A DNA stretch of 64,000 bases from Streptococcus bovimastitidis (GTDB lineage: Bacteria > Bacillota > Bacilli > Lactobacillales > Streptococcaceae), in NCBI RefSeq assembly GCF_001885095.1, contig NZ_LZDD01000001.1, positions 372,001 through 436,000 on the forward strand, read 5' to 3'. A program made the translations under genes and the position numbers. The notes under the pieces were generated by a model. That model searched no databases and was not told where the DNA came from. It saw nothing but the letters and a program-made list of their open reading frames with translations. Positions 35,076-45,023 of the stretch are shown piece after piece; positions within the stretch are counted from its first letter, which is position 1, and each line of letters begins with the position of its first letter.

Positions 35076-35750
35076 TTGAAAAAAATCGAAAATAAAAAAG
35101 ATTATTATTGGGCTGTGGGTGCACTTATTGCACTATTTTTAGGTGCATTTATTTGGGGAATTTTGTTCGGCTTTATTTTCCGAAATTCTGCTTCGATTAC
35201 TCTATCAGTAATGGTTGGAGGAAGTATAAGTAGTTTCTTTGTCCTATGGTATGGCTATTGTTTTAAAAATAAATGGTCTCTATCTGATTTTGGATTTCAT
35301 AAAGGGAAGCATTCCTTATGGCATCTATTGTGGTGGATTCCACTGACATTAATTTTTTCCCTTGCGGGAGCAGGCTTGTTTTCCTACCTTTTTAAAATAC
35401 CCCATGAAGCAAAGGCTAGTGGAATTAGTAGTGATACAATGGCTTTGGGATGGGCTGTTGTTCTACTCATGGAACTAACAGTAGGTATATTAATCCCCTT
35501 CATCGAAGAAATTATTTTCAGACGTTTTTTATTTGAATGGGTTCAATTGTATTTTTCCAAATGGCTTGCTTCATCAATAGTAGTTCTTGTTTTTACATTA
35601 CTACATATTATTCCAGCAGTAATGGCTTATGTCTTGTTTTTAGGAATTTCACTCATGCTTTCTCGAATTTGGTTTCAAAATTTGACGGCACCTTGGCTTA
35701 TTCATACCTTCAATAATTCTCTTGTTGTTTTGATTGCGACGTTAAGTTGA
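35076..35750 (+). CDS. CPBP-family intramembrane protease/immunity-like protein
   Basis: 224-residue membrane protein (about six to seven helices) of the CAAX protease and bacteriocin-processing (Abi) family. Motif 1 is FIEEIIFRRFLFEW (EExxxR); motif 2 the histidine in LLHIIPAVMAY; motif 3 the HTFNNS end. Some streptococcal members protect against the cell's own bacteriocins; others have no known role. TTG 35076 is 10 bases from AGGAG; an earlier TTG at 35055 lies upstream of that site. No intact bacteriocin gene is adjacent. Confidence 0.83.
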   Translation: MKKIENKKDYYWAVGALIALFLGAFIWGILFGFIFRNSASITLSVMVGGSISSFFVLWYGYCFKNKWSLSDFGFHKGKHSLWHLLWWIPLTLIFSLAGAGLFSYLFKIPHEAKASGISSDTMALGWAVVLLMELTVGILIPFIEEIIFRRFLFEWVQLYFSKWLASSIVVLVFTLLHIIPAVMAYVLFLGISLMLSRIWFQNLTAPWLIHTFNNSLVVLIATLS

Positions 35751-35806
35751 GATTTCAAACATTTTCGAAATAAAATATTCTCTAGAATGAACTGACATTT
35801 CTTGTA

Positions 35807-35843
35807 AATATCAAAAAGGAGCCTACGGCTCCTTTTTGATATT
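35807..35843. terminator. Bidirectional terminator between CPBP gene and mnmE
   Basis: 17-bp perfect stem: 35807-35823 (AATATCAAAAAGGAGCC) with 35827-35843, loop TAC. It serves both converging genes. Confidence 0.9.
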
Positions 35844-35903
35844 CTTCATTCTAAACATAAAATTTCCATGCTCAGGGCTCAGAAAGTACATCGGGCTTTC
35901 TGA

Positions 35904-37280
35904 CTACTTCCCGAGACAGAATTGGCTGAAGAGTTGGGTGATAAGTTCGTCGGGGGCGGCGTCGCCGGTGATTTCGCCGAGGATTTCCCAGGTTCTGGTG
36001 AGGTCGACTTGTAAGAGGTCGACGGGCATGCCCATTTCCAGTCCGTCGTTGACGGCTTGGAGGCTTTGGACGGCTTGTTCGATTAGGGAAATGTGGCGAG
36101 CGTTGGATAAGTATGTTGCGTCCTGTTCAACTAGACCGGCATTGTCAAAGAAGAGTTGGTTGATGCGGTCTTCGATCATGTCGATGTTCTCATTTTTCAA
36201 GACGGAGATTGGGATTAAATCGTCTGGTAATTCTTGACGCTCGATTTGTTCTGGTAAGTCGGTCTTGTTAAGGAGAATGAGTAGGTTGGCCTCTTTGCTC
36301 AAGTTCAAGAGCGTTCTATCCTGCTCAGTTAAGGGCTCAGATGCGTTGAGTACCAGTAGTACCAAATCAGCTTCGTTGAGGGCTTTTTTTGAGCGTTCGA
36401 CCCCGATTTTTTCGACCACATCGTCGGTGTCCCGGATGCCGGCGGTATCAATCAGTTTGAGAGGCACCCCTTTAATATTGACGTATTCTTCGATGACGTC
36501 CCGGGTTGTACCGGCTATGTCGGTTACGATGGCTTTTTCTTCTCTTAATAAGTTGTTGAGCAAGCTCGATTTACCAACGTTAGGACGGCCAATGATGGCA
36601 GTTGAGAGACCTTCACGCAGAATTTTTCCACGCTTGGCGGTGCGTAATAAATTCTCTAGAAGTGTTTGGAACTCTTGGGTCTTTTCACGCATGAGGGCAG
36701 TAGTCATTTCTTCCACGTCATCATACTCGGGATAGTCAATATTAACCTCCACTTGAGCGAGGGTGTTGAGAATTTCCTGACGAGTGTCGCTAATTAATTG
36801 CGATAGCGAACCATCTAGTTGCTTAACCGCAATATTCATGGCTTTATCCGTTTTGGCTCTGATGATGTCCATAACCGCTTCGGCTTGGGTCAGGTCAACT
36901 CGGCCATTCAAAAAGGCCCGTTTGGTGAATTCACCGGGTTCGGCCATGCGCGCACCGTTTTTAATTAATAATTGTAAAATTTCATTTGTGACTGCAATCC
37001 CACCATGGGTATTGATTTCAATGACATTTTCTCTTGTAAAAGTCTTAGGTGCCAGCATAACGGTGACCATAACCTCATCAAGAATTTCTTGTGTTTGAGG
37101 ATTAATGATGTGACCATAATTAATGGTATGCGAAGCCACTTGTTTTAAATCTTTACCCTTAAAGACTTTTGTCGCAATGTCTAAGGCCTCTGTCCCTGAT
37201 AAACGGACGATACCAATGGCACCCTCACCGAGTGGGGTTGAAATAGCTGTAATGGTGTCAAATTCTCTTGTTATACTCAT
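35904..37280 (-). CDS. mnmE: tRNA modification GTPase MnmE
   Basis: With MnmG it installs (carboxymethyl)aminomethyl groups on wobble uridine-34. 458 residues: N-terminal folate-binding domain ([21 protein letters not shown] region), helical domain, and a G domain with P-loop [12 protein letters not shown] near 228, [14 protein letters not shown] and NKTD. The C-terminus FCLGK contains the invariant cysteine. Convergent with the CPBP gene and divergent from rpiA. No convincing Shine-Dalgarno is seen before ATG 37280, although homology supports this start. Confidence 0.97.
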   Translation of the reverse strand: MSITREFDTITAISTPLGEGAIGIVRLSGTEALDIATKVFKGKDLKQVASHTINYGHIINPQTQEILDEVMVTVMLAPKTFTRENVIEINTHGGIAVTNEILQLLIKNGARMAEPGEFTKRAFLNGRVDLTQAEAVMDIIRAKTDKAMNIAVKQLDGSLSQLISDTRQEILNTLAQVEVNIDYPEYDDVEEMTTALMREKTQEFQTLLENLLRTAKRGKILREGLSTAIIGRPNVGKSSLLNNLLREEKAIVTDIAGTTRDVIEEYVNIKGVPLKLIDTAGIRDTDDVVEKIGVERSKKALNEADLVLLVLNASEPLTEQDRTLLNLSKEANLLILLNKTDLPEQIERQELPDDLIPISVLKNENIDMIEDRINQLFFDNAGLVEQDATYLSNARHISLIEQAVQSLQAVNDGLEMGMPVDLLQVDLTRTWEILGEITGDAAPDELITQLFSQFCLGK

Positions 37281-37380
37281 GCCCTTATTTTAGAATAAAG
37301 CTTGATTAAAAGCAAGGCTTTGAATTAATAAGGTCCTTGCTCAGCTATTGCCAAAAGTCCGGAAATTAAGGGTAATTTCA

Positions 37381-37409
37381 TTAACAAGTGGGCGCTTTCA
37401 TGGTATAAT
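37381..37409 (+). promoter_or_regulatory. Promoter of the rpiA-deoD operon
   Basis: TTAACA (37381-37386), 17-bp spacer, TATAAT (37404-37409) with a TGG extended -10. Confidence 0.8.
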
Positions 37410-37445
37410 ATAAGTCCATAATGTTTAAACTATTCAGGAGGAATC

Positions 37446-38126
37446 ATGGAAGCACTTAAAAAAATTGCTGGCGTGACAGCTGCGCAATATGTTAAAGATG
37501 GTATGACAATCGGTTTAGGAACTGGCTCGACGGCTTACTTCTTTGTTGAAGAGATTGGGCGTCGAGTTAAGGAAGAAGGCTTGGATGTTGTTGGTGTGAC
37601 GACATCAAGTGCCACAACCAAGCAAGCTCAAAGTCTTGGTATTCCTTTAAAAGCCGTTGATGAGATTGATTCTATCGATATTACTGTAGATGGTGCTGAT
37701 GAAGTGGACAAGGATTTCAATGGGATTAAAGGTGGCGGTGCTGCCTTACTCATGGAAAAAATTGTTGCTACGCCAACCAAAGAGTATATTTGGGTGGTTG
37801 ATGAAAGTAAAATGGTTGAACATTTAGGTGCTTTCAAGTTGCCGGTCGAAGTGGTTCAGTATGGTGCGGAACGTCTTTTCCGTATTTTTGAAAAATCAGG
37901 CTACCAACCATCATTTCGGATGAAAGATGGCCAAAAACTGATTACTGACATGCAAAACTATCTTATCGATTTGGATTTAAAGAAAATTGACAATCCAGTC
38001 GCTTTTGCCGAAATGTTGGATACAACTGTTGGTGTGGTGGAACACGGCTTATTTAACGGTATGGTCAATAAAGTGATTGTTGCCGGTAAAAATGGCGTGG
38101 AAGTATTAGAAGCACCAAAACATTAA
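37446..38126 (+). CDS. rpiA: Ribose-5-phosphate isomerase A
   Basis: Interconverts ribose-5-phosphate and ribulose-5-phosphate; 226 residues. Motifs: [12 protein letters not shown] phosphate loop (about 21-32), [20 protein letters not shown] with catalytic Asp and Glu around 82-101, and VDESK near 118. It opens the nucleoside operon, linking pentose phosphates released by the following enzymes to central metabolism. CAGGAGG lies 5 bases before ATG. Confidence 0.96.
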   Translation: MEALKKIAGVTAAQYVKDGMTIGLGTGSTAYFFVEEIGRRVKEEGLDVVGVTTSSATTKQAQSLGIPLKAVDEIDSIDITVDGADEVDKDFNGIKGGGAALLMEKIVATPTKEYIWVVDESKMVEHLGAFKLPVEVVQYGAERLFRIFEKSGYQPSFRMKDGQKLITDMQNYLIDLDLKKIDNPVAFAEMLDTTVGVVEHGLFNGMVNKVIVAGKNGVEVLEAPKH

Positions 38127-38187
38127 GTCGTTATTATTTTATAGGTTTTAGGGAGCCAACCGTAACCTCCCTTAGATTGGAGACATT

Positions 38188-39399
38188 TTGTCTAAATTTG
38201 ATCGTATTCATTTAGTTGTTCTTGATTCTGTTGGGATTGGTGCAGCGCCAGATGCAAATAATTTCCAAAATGCTGGTGTACCAGACGGTGCATCTGATAC
38301 GCTTGGTCATATTTCAAAAGCAGTCGGTCTGGATGTTCCAAACATGGCTAAAATTGGTCTAGGTAATATTCCTCGTCCACAAGCACTAAAAACTGTGCCT
38401 GCGGAAGCAAATCCAAGTGGTTATTTTACAAAATTGGAAGAAGTGTCACTTGGTAAAGATACCATGACTGGTCATTGGGAAATCATGGGCTTGAACATCA
38501 CAGAACCATTTGATACTTTTTGGAACGGTTTCCCGGAAGAAATTCTGATAAAAATTGAAGAATTTTCAGGCCGTAAAGTTATTCGTGAAGCTAACAAACC
38601 TTATTCAGGAACAGCTGTCATCGACGACTTTGGACCCCGTCAAATGGAAACTGGAGAGCTAATCATTTACACATCAGCTGATCCAGTTTTACAAATTGCT
38701 GCTCACGAAGAAATTATTCCACTTGAAGAATTATATAAAATCTGTGAATATGCCCGTTCGATTACTATGGAACGCCCAGCTTTACTAGGCCGTGTTATTG
38801 CTCGTCCTTATCTTGGTCAACCAGGAAACTTCACAAGGACATCAAATCGCCACGACTACGCAGTTGCCCCATTTGAAGATACTGTATTGAACAAGTTAGA
38901 CCAAGCCGGCATTAATACTTATGCGGTTGGAAAAATTAATGATATTTTCAATGGTTCAGGTATCAACCATGATATGGGACATAACAAATCAAATAGCCAC
39001 GGCATCGATACTTTGATTACAACAATGGGCCTTGCTGAATTTGAAAAAGGCTTCTCATTCACGAACTTAGTAGACTTCGATGCCCTTTATGGTCATCGTC
39101 GTGATGCCTTCGGATACCGTGATTGCTTGCATGAATTTGACCAACGCCTTCCAGAAATTATTGCTGCTATGCGTGATAATGACTTGCTATTAATCACAGC
39201 TGACCACGGTAACGATCCAACATATGCCGGAACTGACCACACCCGTGAATACATTCCGCTATTAGCTTACTCACCATCCTTCACAGGCAATGGCTTAATT
39301 CCACAAGGGCATTTCGCTGATATTTCAGCTACAATTGCGGAGAATTTCGGTGTCGACACAGCTATGATTGGGGAATCATTCCTCTCTCAATTACAATAG
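38188..39399 (+). CDS. deoB: Phosphopentomutase
   Basis: Converts (deoxy)ribose-1-phosphate to the 5-phosphate; manganese enzyme of the alkaline phosphatase superfamily, 403 residues. Metal and active sites: [12 protein letters not shown] (11-22), the phosphorylated threonine in [12 protein letters not shown], and C-terminal [12 protein letters not shown] and [15 protein letters not shown] start, with GGAGA about 4 bases upstream. A short hairpin (AGGGAG/CTCCCT) lies in the 61-base gap after rpiA but has no T-run, so read-through is expected. Confidence 0.96.
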   Translation: MSKFDRIHLVVLDSVGIGAAPDANNFQNAGVPDGASDTLGHISKAVGLDVPNMAKIGLGNIPRPQALKTVPAEANPSGYFTKLEEVSLGKDTMTGHWEIMGLNITEPFDTFWNGFPEEILIKIEEFSGRKVIREANKPYSGTAVIDDFGPRQMETGELIIYTSADPVLQIAAHEEIIPLEELYKICEYARSITMERPALLGRVIARPYLGQPGNFTRTSNRHDYAVAPFEDTVLNKLDQAGINTYAVGKINDIFNGSGINHDMGHNKSNSHGIDTLITTMGLAEFEKGFSFTNLVDFDALYGHRRDAFGYRDCLHEFDQRLPEIIAAMRDNDLLLITADHGNDPTYAGTDHTREYIPLLAYSPSFTGNGLIPQGHFADISATIAENFGVDTAMIGESFLSQLQ

Positions 39400-39411
39400 G
39401 ACTGAGAATAA

Positions 39412-39819
39412 ATGGAAAAAGTAAGAATTTATCATAATCCAAACTGTGGTACCTCGCGCAACGTGCTTGCTATGATCAAACATGCAGGACTTGAGCCAGA
39501 AGTGATTGAATATTTAATCAACCCACCAAGTCGTCAAGAACTGTTGGACTTGATTGCGGCAATGGGCATTTCGGTTCGTGACTTAATCCGTAGCAATGTC
39601 CCTGAATTTGAAAAACATGGTCTTTCTGATGACAGTAAAAGCGATCAAGACATCATCGATGCCATGATGGTTGATCCTATTTTAATCAACCGTCCGATTG
39701 TTGAGACTTCAAAAGGCACTAAACTTTGCCGTCCTTCAGAAACACTTTTAGATATTTTACCAGTCACTTTGCCAAGTCCTTATATCAAAGAGGATGGTGA
39801 AATTGTCTACCCAAGATAA
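39412..39819 (+). CDS. arsC: ArsC-family arsenate reductase-like protein
   Basis: 135-residue thioredoxin-fold protein of the ArsC/Spx superfamily. Cys12 in HNPNCGTSRNVL is the ArsC nucleophile; the SRN and the arginine-containing LINRPIVETSKG block match the grx-dependent ArsC group rather than Spx (no CxxC). Arsenate reduction is the family activity, but position inside a nucleoside salvage operon gives no arsenic context, so the symbol is a family label. Confidence 0.88.
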   Translation: MEKVRIYHNPNCGTSRNVLAMIKHAGLEPEVIEYLINPPSRQELLDLIAAMGISVRDLIRSNVPEFEKHGLSDDSKSDQDIIDAMMVDPILINRPIVETSKGTKLCRPSETLLDILPVTLPSPYIKEDGEIVYPR

Positions 39820-39840
39820 GAAAGAAACAAAGGAGACAAT

Positions 39841-40650
39841 ATGTCTTTAGTGACAAAAATTAATGAAACAAGAGATTATTTAAACCTTAAAGGGATTAAA
39901 GAACCTGAATTTGGGCTTATCTTAGGCTCAGGTTTAGGCGAACTGGCTGATGAAATTGAAAATCCAATTGTCATCGACTATAATGATATTCCTAACTGGG
40001 GCAAATCAACAGTGGTTGGTCATGCTGGTAAATTAGTTTATGGTGATTTATCAGGTCGCAAAGTACTTGCTTTGCAAGGTCGTTTCCATTTCTATGAGGG
40101 GAATCCTTTAGAAGTAGTGACTTTCCCAGTGCGTGTCATGAAAGCTCTTGGTTGTCAAGGTGTTATCGTAACAAATGCTGCTGGCGGCATCGGCTACGGT
40201 CCAGGTACCTTAATGACCATTACCGATCATATCAATATGACTGGGAATAACCCGTTAATTGGTGAAAACTTAGAAGAATTCGGCCCACGCTTCCCTGATA
40301 TGTCGGATGCCTACACAGCTGAATACCGTCAGATTGCTAATCGTGTCGCTCAAGAATTAGGGATCAAGCTTGAAGGTGGTGTCTATATTGGTGTGACAGG
40401 TCCTACCTACGAAACACCAGCTGAAATCCGTGCATTCAAAATGATGGGTGCTGACGCTGTCGGCATGTCAACAGTACCAGAAGTTATTGTTGCAGCTCAT
40501 TCAGGCATGAAAGTTCTTGGTATTTCTGCCATCACAAACTTTGCTGCTGGTTTCCAATCAGAATTAAATCACGAAGAAGTGGTTGCTGTAACAGAGCATA
40601 TCAAAGAAGACTTCAAAGGCTTAGTCAAAGCTATTCTAGGACAACTATAG
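39841..40650 (+). CDS. punA: Purine nucleoside phosphorylase (trimeric PNP-I type)
   Basis: Phosphorolysis of inosine/guanosine and deoxy forms to base plus pentose-1-phosphate; 269 residues, the trimeric class. Motifs: LILGSGLGELAD phosphate site (23-34), GHAGKLVYGD, QGRFHFYEG, TNAAGGIGYGPG and AVGMSTVPEVIVAAH. Product feeds DeoB and RpiA of the same operon. AAAGGAG sits 5 bases before ATG. A 7-bp hairpin (40686) follows the stop. Confidence 0.95.
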   Translation: MSLVTKINETRDYLNLKGIKEPEFGLILGSGLGELADEIENPIVIDYNDIPNWGKSTVVGHAGKLVYGDLSGRKVLALQGRFHFYEGNPLEVVTFPVRVMKALGCQGVIVTNAAGGIGYGPGTLMTITDHINMTGNNPLIGENLEEFGPRFPDMSDAYTAEYRQIANRVAQELGIKLEGGVYIGVTGPTYETPAEIRAFKMMGADAVGMSTVPEVIVAAHSGMKVLGISAITNFAAGFQSELNHEEVVAVTEHIKEDFKGLVKAILGQL

Positions 40651-40685
40651 GAACCAAGCACTTATAAAAATTTTATTAGATTAAA

Positions 40686-40704
40686 AGTTCACATTGCGTG
40701 AACT
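40686..40704 (+). other. Hairpin in the punA-deoD gap
   Basis: AGTTCAC (40686-40692), ATTGC, GTGAACT (40698-40704). Without a clear T-run it is at most a weak terminator. The rest of the 208-base gap shows no named element. Confidence 0.4.
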
Positions 40705-40858
40705 CTTATCACTTTTTACTATCACTTACTATCAAATGAAAGGTAAGGGCAGGGTCTTAGTTTTATTCTAAGCAAACTATTTTTCTCATATCTGGTCTCA
40801 ATAATTTGTTGGATGAACAGAATTGATATTTAGGAGACTGCCTTTAGAAATTACTATT

Positions 40859-41572
40859 ATGTCTATTCATATTTCTGCTGAAAAAGGTCAAATTGCTGAC
40901 AAAATTCTTTTGCCAGGTGATCCTTTACGCGCTAAATTTATTGCTGAAAACTTTTTAGAAGACGCTGTTTGTTTCAATGAAATCCGTGGTATGCTAGGAT
41001 TTACAGGTACATATAAAGGTCACCGCGTTTCCGTTATGGGAACTGGAATGGGGATGCCATCTATCTCAATCTATGCTCGTGAACTAATCGTCGATTACGG
41101 GGTTAAAACCTTAATCCGTGTAGGGACAGCTGGTGCCATCGACCCTGATGTGCATGTGCGTGAATTAGTTCTTGCCCAAGCCGCAGCAACCAACTCTAAC
41201 ATTATTCGTAATGACTTCCCTGAGTTCGATTTCCCTCAAATTGCGGACTTTGGTCTTTTAGACAAAGCCTATCATATCGCTAAAGAATTAGGCATGACCA
41301 CTCACGTTGGTAGTGTTCTCTCTTCTGATGTTTTCTATTCCAACTCACCTGAACGTACCATGGAACTTGGTAAGATGGGTGTCAAAGCTGTTGAGATGGA
41401 AGCGGCAGCCCTTTACTACTTGGCAGCACAACACCGTGTCAAAGCTCTCGGTATTATGACGATTTCTGATAATTTGAATGACCCAAGTGAAGACACAAGT
41501 GCTGAAGACCGCCAAACAACCTTTACTGACATGATGCAAGTCGGGCTGGAAACCCTTATCGCTTATGACTGA
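40859..41572 (+). CDS. deoD: Purine nucleoside phosphorylase DeoD (hexameric type)
   Basis: Second, hexameric PNP with 6-oxo/6-amino purine range; 237 residues. Motifs: [18 protein letters not shown] phosphate site, [17 protein letters not shown], and [22 protein letters not shown] carries the base-binding Asp. Start [10 protein letters not shown] at ATG 40859 is chosen by family N-terminus; no good Shine-Dalgarno is adjacent (AGGAG is 23 bases away), and an in-frame TTG at 40823 is unlikely. The next gene's ATG overlaps its end by 8 bases. Confidence 0.95.
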   Translation: MSIHISAEKGQIADKILLPGDPLRAKFIAENFLEDAVCFNEIRGMLGFTGTYKGHRVSVMGTGMGMPSISIYARELIVDYGVKTLIRVGTAGAIDPDVHVRELVLAQAAATNSNIIRNDFPEFDFPQIADFGLLDKAYHIAKELGMTTHVGSVLSSDVFYSNSPERTMELGKMGVKAVEMEAAALYYLAAQHRVKALGIMTISDNLNDPSEDTSAEDRQTTFTDMMQVGLETLIAYD

Positions 41573-42341
41573 AATTGAAAAAACAATAGACATCCTTTTG
41601 GGTGTCTATGCTTATAATCACGCTTTTAAGATTGCTCAAGAAATGCCTAAACTGGATGAGGAGTCGCTCTTTTTACTGGAAATGGTCAAGGAAAGACGAG
41701 AACTTAACCTAGCCTTTTTGACTGAGCACAAAACGAAATTAGAAGAATTGGAAAAGGCACACAATTTTAACTTTTTCATGAATGAGGATTTGGAAAAAGA
41801 ACAAATCGCCAATTACCTTTTGGACTTGGAAGTTAAGATTAAAAACGGTGATATTATTGATTTCGTGCGCTCTGTTTCACCTATCCTTTACCGTCTATTC
41901 CAAACACTAATCCGTCAGCAAATCCCTAACTTTGACAGCTATATCATCGATGCCAAAAATGATGAGTATGATACCTGGAATTTCCACAAGATGAAAGCAG
42001 CAGGATTGCCTATTTTTGAGACCTATTTGGAAAAAAGGCAAAGCCGAAATATTACAACACGGAGTCTGACGGATCTTTTAATTCTATCTGAATTGCCACA
42101 AGAAATGAAAGAGACTATTAAAGAATTGCGTCGTTTTGAGAAATCAGTCCGTAACCCATTGGCCCATCTCATTAAAGCCTTTGATGAAGAAGAATTGAAT
42201 CGAACAACTAATTTCTCCTCACAAGCATTCTTAAATAAAATTATCGAATTAGCCACCTTTTCAGGTGTAAGCTATCAACGTCAACCCTACTATTTTGACC
42301 AAGTCAATGAGATCATCAAAAAGGGATTTAATGATTATTAA
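41565..42341 (+). CDS. HEPN-motif protein of unknown function
   Basis: 258-residue soluble, mostly helical, charged protein. It carries [12 protein letters not shown], in which Arg196 and His201 form the R-x4-H motif (RNPLAH) of HEPN ribonucleases, preceded by a long helix ELRRFEKS. The C-terminal layout recalls the HEPN half of Csm6-like RNases, but no CARF/Rossmann ligand domain is recognised in the first 110 residues. The start overlaps deoD by 8 bases, so it is made with it. Located between nucleoside salvage and capsule regulation; substrate and role unknown. Confidence 0.75.
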   Translation: MTEIEKTIDILLGVYAYNHAFKIAQEMPKLDEESLFLLEMVKERRELNLAFLTEHKTKLEELEKAHNFNFFMNEDLEKEQIANYLLDLEVKIKNGDIIDFVRSVSPILYRLFQTLIRQQIPNFDSYIIDAKNDEYDTWNFHKMKAAGLPIFETYLEKRQSRNITTRSLTDLLILSELPQEMKETIKELRRFEKSVRNPLAHLIKAFDEEELNRTTNFSSQAFLNKIIELATFSGVSYQRQPYYFDQVNEIIKKGFNDY

Positions 42342-42355
42342 TACCATATTATTGA

Positions 42356-42387
42356 AAAGAAGCCTAACTTTTTGGTTAGGCTTCTTT
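42356..42387. terminator. Bidirectional terminator between HEPN gene and cpsY
   Basis: AAAGAAGCCTAAC (42356-42368) and GTTAGGCTTCTTT (42375-42387), 13-bp perfect stem, loop TTTTTG. Confidence 0.9.
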
Positions 42388-42389
42388 GA

Positions 42390-43304
42390 TTATTCCGGAT
42401 ACTTGAATTGGACTTCTTGTTTTAAGTAGTCAATGAATTTTTCACCCATTTTAGAGAGGTTGGCTTTTTCGTGTTTGATATAGACAACATCGATAATATC
42501 AGGGACATCAAGTGGGATGGCAACAATATGATTACCATTGAGCTGACTATTGAGGACACCTGATGCAACGGTGTATCCGTGGAGACCTACCATCAGATTA
42601 AAAAGTGTGGCCCGGTCACTGACAACAATAGATTTATTGTGAGGCATATTGGACATCATTTCTTCTGAAAAGTAGAAAGAGTTATGGAGACCTTGGTCAT
42701 AAGAAAGATAAGGATAGGATACCAATTCTTCAAGAGCTAGACTTGTTTTAGACGCTAGCGGGTGATCTTCGCTGACAAAAATATGAGGTTGGGTTTTAAA
42801 AAGTAGATTTGTTATTAGATGGCTTTCATCTAATAATTTAGTTAGGACATCTCGGTTATAGTCGTTTAAGAAGAGAACTCCAATTTCAGAACGGAAGTTT
42901 TTAACATCATCAATAATTTCCCACGTTCTGGTTTCCCGTAAGAAGAGTTCGTATTGAGACATATCTGTTTCTTTAAGAAGTGAAACAAAGGCATTAACTA
43001 CGAAAGCGTAATGTTGAGAAGAAACACTAAAGTGGTCACGATTACTATTTTTGTTCTTGTAGCGATCTTCTAACAGAGAAGACTGCTCCACGATTTGTCG
43101 GGCATAAGAAAGAAATTCCACACCATCTTTTGTAAGGGTAATTCCCTTAGGGTTGCGGATAAAAATAGAAATGCCCATTTCAGCTTCAAGATCTTTAACT
43201 GCATTAGAGAGGCTGGGCTGAGTTATATATAATTGTTTGGCAGCTTCATTCATTGAGCCACATTCGACAATTTTAATAATGTAATGTAATTGTTGTAATC
43301 TCAT
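42390..43304 (-). CDS. cpsY: LysR-family regulator CpsY
   Basis: 304-residue LysR regulator transcribed away from the capsule operon. N-terminal winged HTH: LQQLHYIIKIVECGSMNEAA and LYITQPSLSNAVKDLE (residues 3-44), then a periplasmic-binding-like effector domain from about 90. CpsY homologues in streptococci govern methionine uptake and surface or capsule traits. The family call and the location are secure, while the target here is inferred. Its stop lies 2 bases from the shared terminator. Confidence 0.93.
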   Translation of the reverse strand: MRLQQLHYIIKIVECGSMNEAAKQLYITQPSLSNAVKDLEAEMGISIFIRNPKGITLTKDGVEFLSYARQIVEQSSLLEDRYKNKNSNRDHFSVSSQHYAFVVNAFVSLLKETDMSQYELFLRETRTWEIIDDVKNFRSEIGVLFLNDYNRDVLTKLLDESHLITNLLFKTQPHIFVSEDHPLASKTSLALEELVSYPYLSYDQGLHNSFYFSEEMMSNMPHNKSIVVSDRATLFNLMVGLHGYTVASGVLNSQLNGNHIVAIPLDVPDIIDVVYIKHEKANLSKMGEKFIDYLKQEVQFKYPE

Positions 43305-43471
43305 ATAGACAGTTTATCTTAAATTGTTGTAAGATTCAAGTCAATAAAAGTAAAGGGGTTTCATTCCTATTTTAATAGTGTTTTGGATAATTATAAATTG
43401 TTTGACTATGCGGAGATATCTCATAATATTTTTAATAATAAACAAAAGATTAAGAATCATAAGGAAATGAC

Positions 43472-43511
43472 ATTTCTAGAAATTGCAATTTCCCTCTAAA
43501 AATGCTAGAAT
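43472..43511 (+). promoter_or_regulatory. Capsule operon promoter with overlapping palindromes
   Basis: TTGCAA (43483-43488), 17-bp spacer, TAGAAT (43506-43511) preceded by TGC (extended -10). Two palindromes overlap the -35: ATTTCTAGAAAT (43472-43483) and GAAATTGCAATTTC (43479-43492). CpsY or another regulator could bind there. Confidence 0.8.
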
Positions 43512-43556
43512 AAATCTATATTTTTGTGTATTTAAAAGAATTTGGAGATTTAAAAA

Positions 43557-45023
43557 ATGTCGACAAGGTCACGTAAAAACAAAAAAACAAGTCGTAGAGG
43601 AAATGGTACTTTTACCATAATAAATTTTGTATTATTAACCCTCTATACAATTCTCTCAATTATTGTAGGTTTGATGATGTATAGTTATAATTTCCTAGCT
43701 TTCCATCACATTAACCTTATGATTAGTTGTGCTCTTGTAGCTCTTTTTTTTCTAGCGCTCTTACTAGTTATTAAGAAAAAAGCCAAACTTTTTACCATGA
43801 TTGGACTCATTTTGGCAAACCTTGCCTTAGCAATCATGCTCTATACTTTTAAATCGACAATCGATTTAACGGCGCAAATGAATAAAACAGCTGCCTTTTC
43901 AGAAGTTGAAATGTCTGTTGTTGTGCCAAAAGACAGTAGAATCTCTACAATTAAAGAGGTGGATAGCCTCGAAGCACCAAAGAAGGCAGATGAAAGTAAC
44001 ATCAGCGAATTGCTGAACCACTTAGAATCTGTCAAAAAAGTTAGTCCACAAACAAAAGAAGTTGCTTCTTACCAAGATGCATATCAAGATCTTAAAGATG
44101 GTACTGCTAAAGCGATGGTTATGAACTCTGCTTACCAAGCTTTGATCGAACAAAATGACGCAAACTATAAAGACAAAGTTAAAACCATCTATACCTACAA
44201 AATCAAAAAGAATATTAAAAGTACAGATAAACCATTAAATAAATCAGGTGTTTACAACCTCTATATTAGTGGTATAGATACTTATGGTGCTATCTCAACA
44301 GTATCACGCTCAGACGTGAATATTATCATGACTGTTAATATGAATACCCATAAAGTTCTCCTAACAACAACACCACGTGACTCTTACGTCAAAATCCCAG
44401 ATGGTGGTGGCGATCAATACGATAAATTGACTCATGCAGGTATCTATGGTGTTGAAACATCAATGAAAACCTTAGAAAATCTCTATGGGATTCAAATTGA
44501 TAATTATGCACGTATCAACTTCACAACCTTTGCTGACTTGATTGATTTATTAGGTGGTATTGATGTGCAAAATGACACAGCCTTCTCGGCTAATGGCTAT
44601 GATTTCCCTAAGGGAACAATAGCCTTGAATTCAAAACAGGCCTTAGTTTTTGTTAGAGAACGTCATGCCCTTGAAGGTGGCGATAATGACCGTGGTAAAA
44701 ACCAAGAAAAAGTTATTACGGCTATTATTAATAAATTAAGTACTATCAAATCACCAAGTCAAGCATCAGCGATTATTACTGGTCTGCAAAATTCTGTTCA
44801 AACCAACTTGAGTTTGAATCAAATGATGACCATTGCTAACAGTCAATTAGAAAATAAAGATAGTTTCTCCGTAACATCTCAAGATGTGACAGGTACAGGT
44901 TCAACAGGTCAATTACCTTCCTATGCTATGCCGGGTTCTGCTTTATATATGTACAAATTAGATGATGCCAGTGTTAACCAAGCAAAAGAAGCCATTAAGG
45001 CAATTATGGAGGGAAACGAATGA
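43557..45023 (+). CDS. cpsA: LytR-CpsA-Psr family protein CpsA
   Basis: Membrane enzyme that attaches capsular polysaccharide to peptidoglycan; 488 residues. Basic N-terminal tail, three membrane segments (about 22-42, 51-70, 78-96), an extracytoplasmic accessory domain, then the LCP catalytic domain with SGIDTYGAISTVSRSDVNII, LLTTTPRDSYVKIP and FVRERHALEGGDNDRGKNQE, containing the Asp and Arg residues that bind the polyprenyl pyrophosphate. RBS GGAG. First gene of the capsule operon; its end overlaps cpsB by four bases. Confidence 0.96.
   Translation: MSTRSRKNKKTSRRGNGTFTIINFVLLTLYTILSIIVGLMMYSYNFLAFHHINLMISCALVALFFLALLLVIKKKAKLFTMIGLILANLALAIMLYTFKSTIDLTAQMNKTAAFSEVEMSVVVPKDSRISTIKEVDSLEAPKKADESNISELLNHLESVKKVSPQTKEVASYQDAYQDLKDGTAKAMVMNSAYQALIEQNDANYKDKVKTIYTYKIKKNIKSTDKPLNKSGVYNLYISGIDTYGAISTVSRSDVNIIMTVNMNTHKVLLTTTPRDSYVKIPDGGGDQYDKLTHAGIYGVETSMKTLENLYGIQIDNYARINFTTFADLIDLLGGIDVQNDTAFSANGYDFPKGTIALNSKQALVFVRERHALEGGDNDRGKNQEKVITAIINKLSTIKSPSQASAIITGLQNSVQTNLSLNQMMTIANSQLENKDSFSVTSQDVTGTGSTGQLPSYAMPGSALYMYKLDDASVNQAKEAIKAIMEGNE

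Noticed and set aside
35836..37098. Long open frames on the plus strand opposite mnmE
   Set aside because: They are serine/leucine-rich antisense frames of a clearly coding mnmE with all its GTPase motifs on the minus strand.
37281..37320. Promoter TTGCTT-17-TAAAAT for mnmE on the minus strand
   Set aside because: The -10 would end 6 bases before ATG, implying a leaderless mRNA. This may be chance in AT-rich DNA.
40651..40858. Purine or preQ1 riboswitch in the deoD leader
   Set aside because: Only a 7-bp hairpin is visible. I could not find the paired stems and conserved loops of either riboswitch.
41565..42341. HEPN protein as part of a CRISPR type III system (Csm6)
   Set aside because: No CRISPR repeats, Cas10 or other Csm genes exist in the window and no CARF domain is recognised in the protein. 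Only the HEPN motif is supported.
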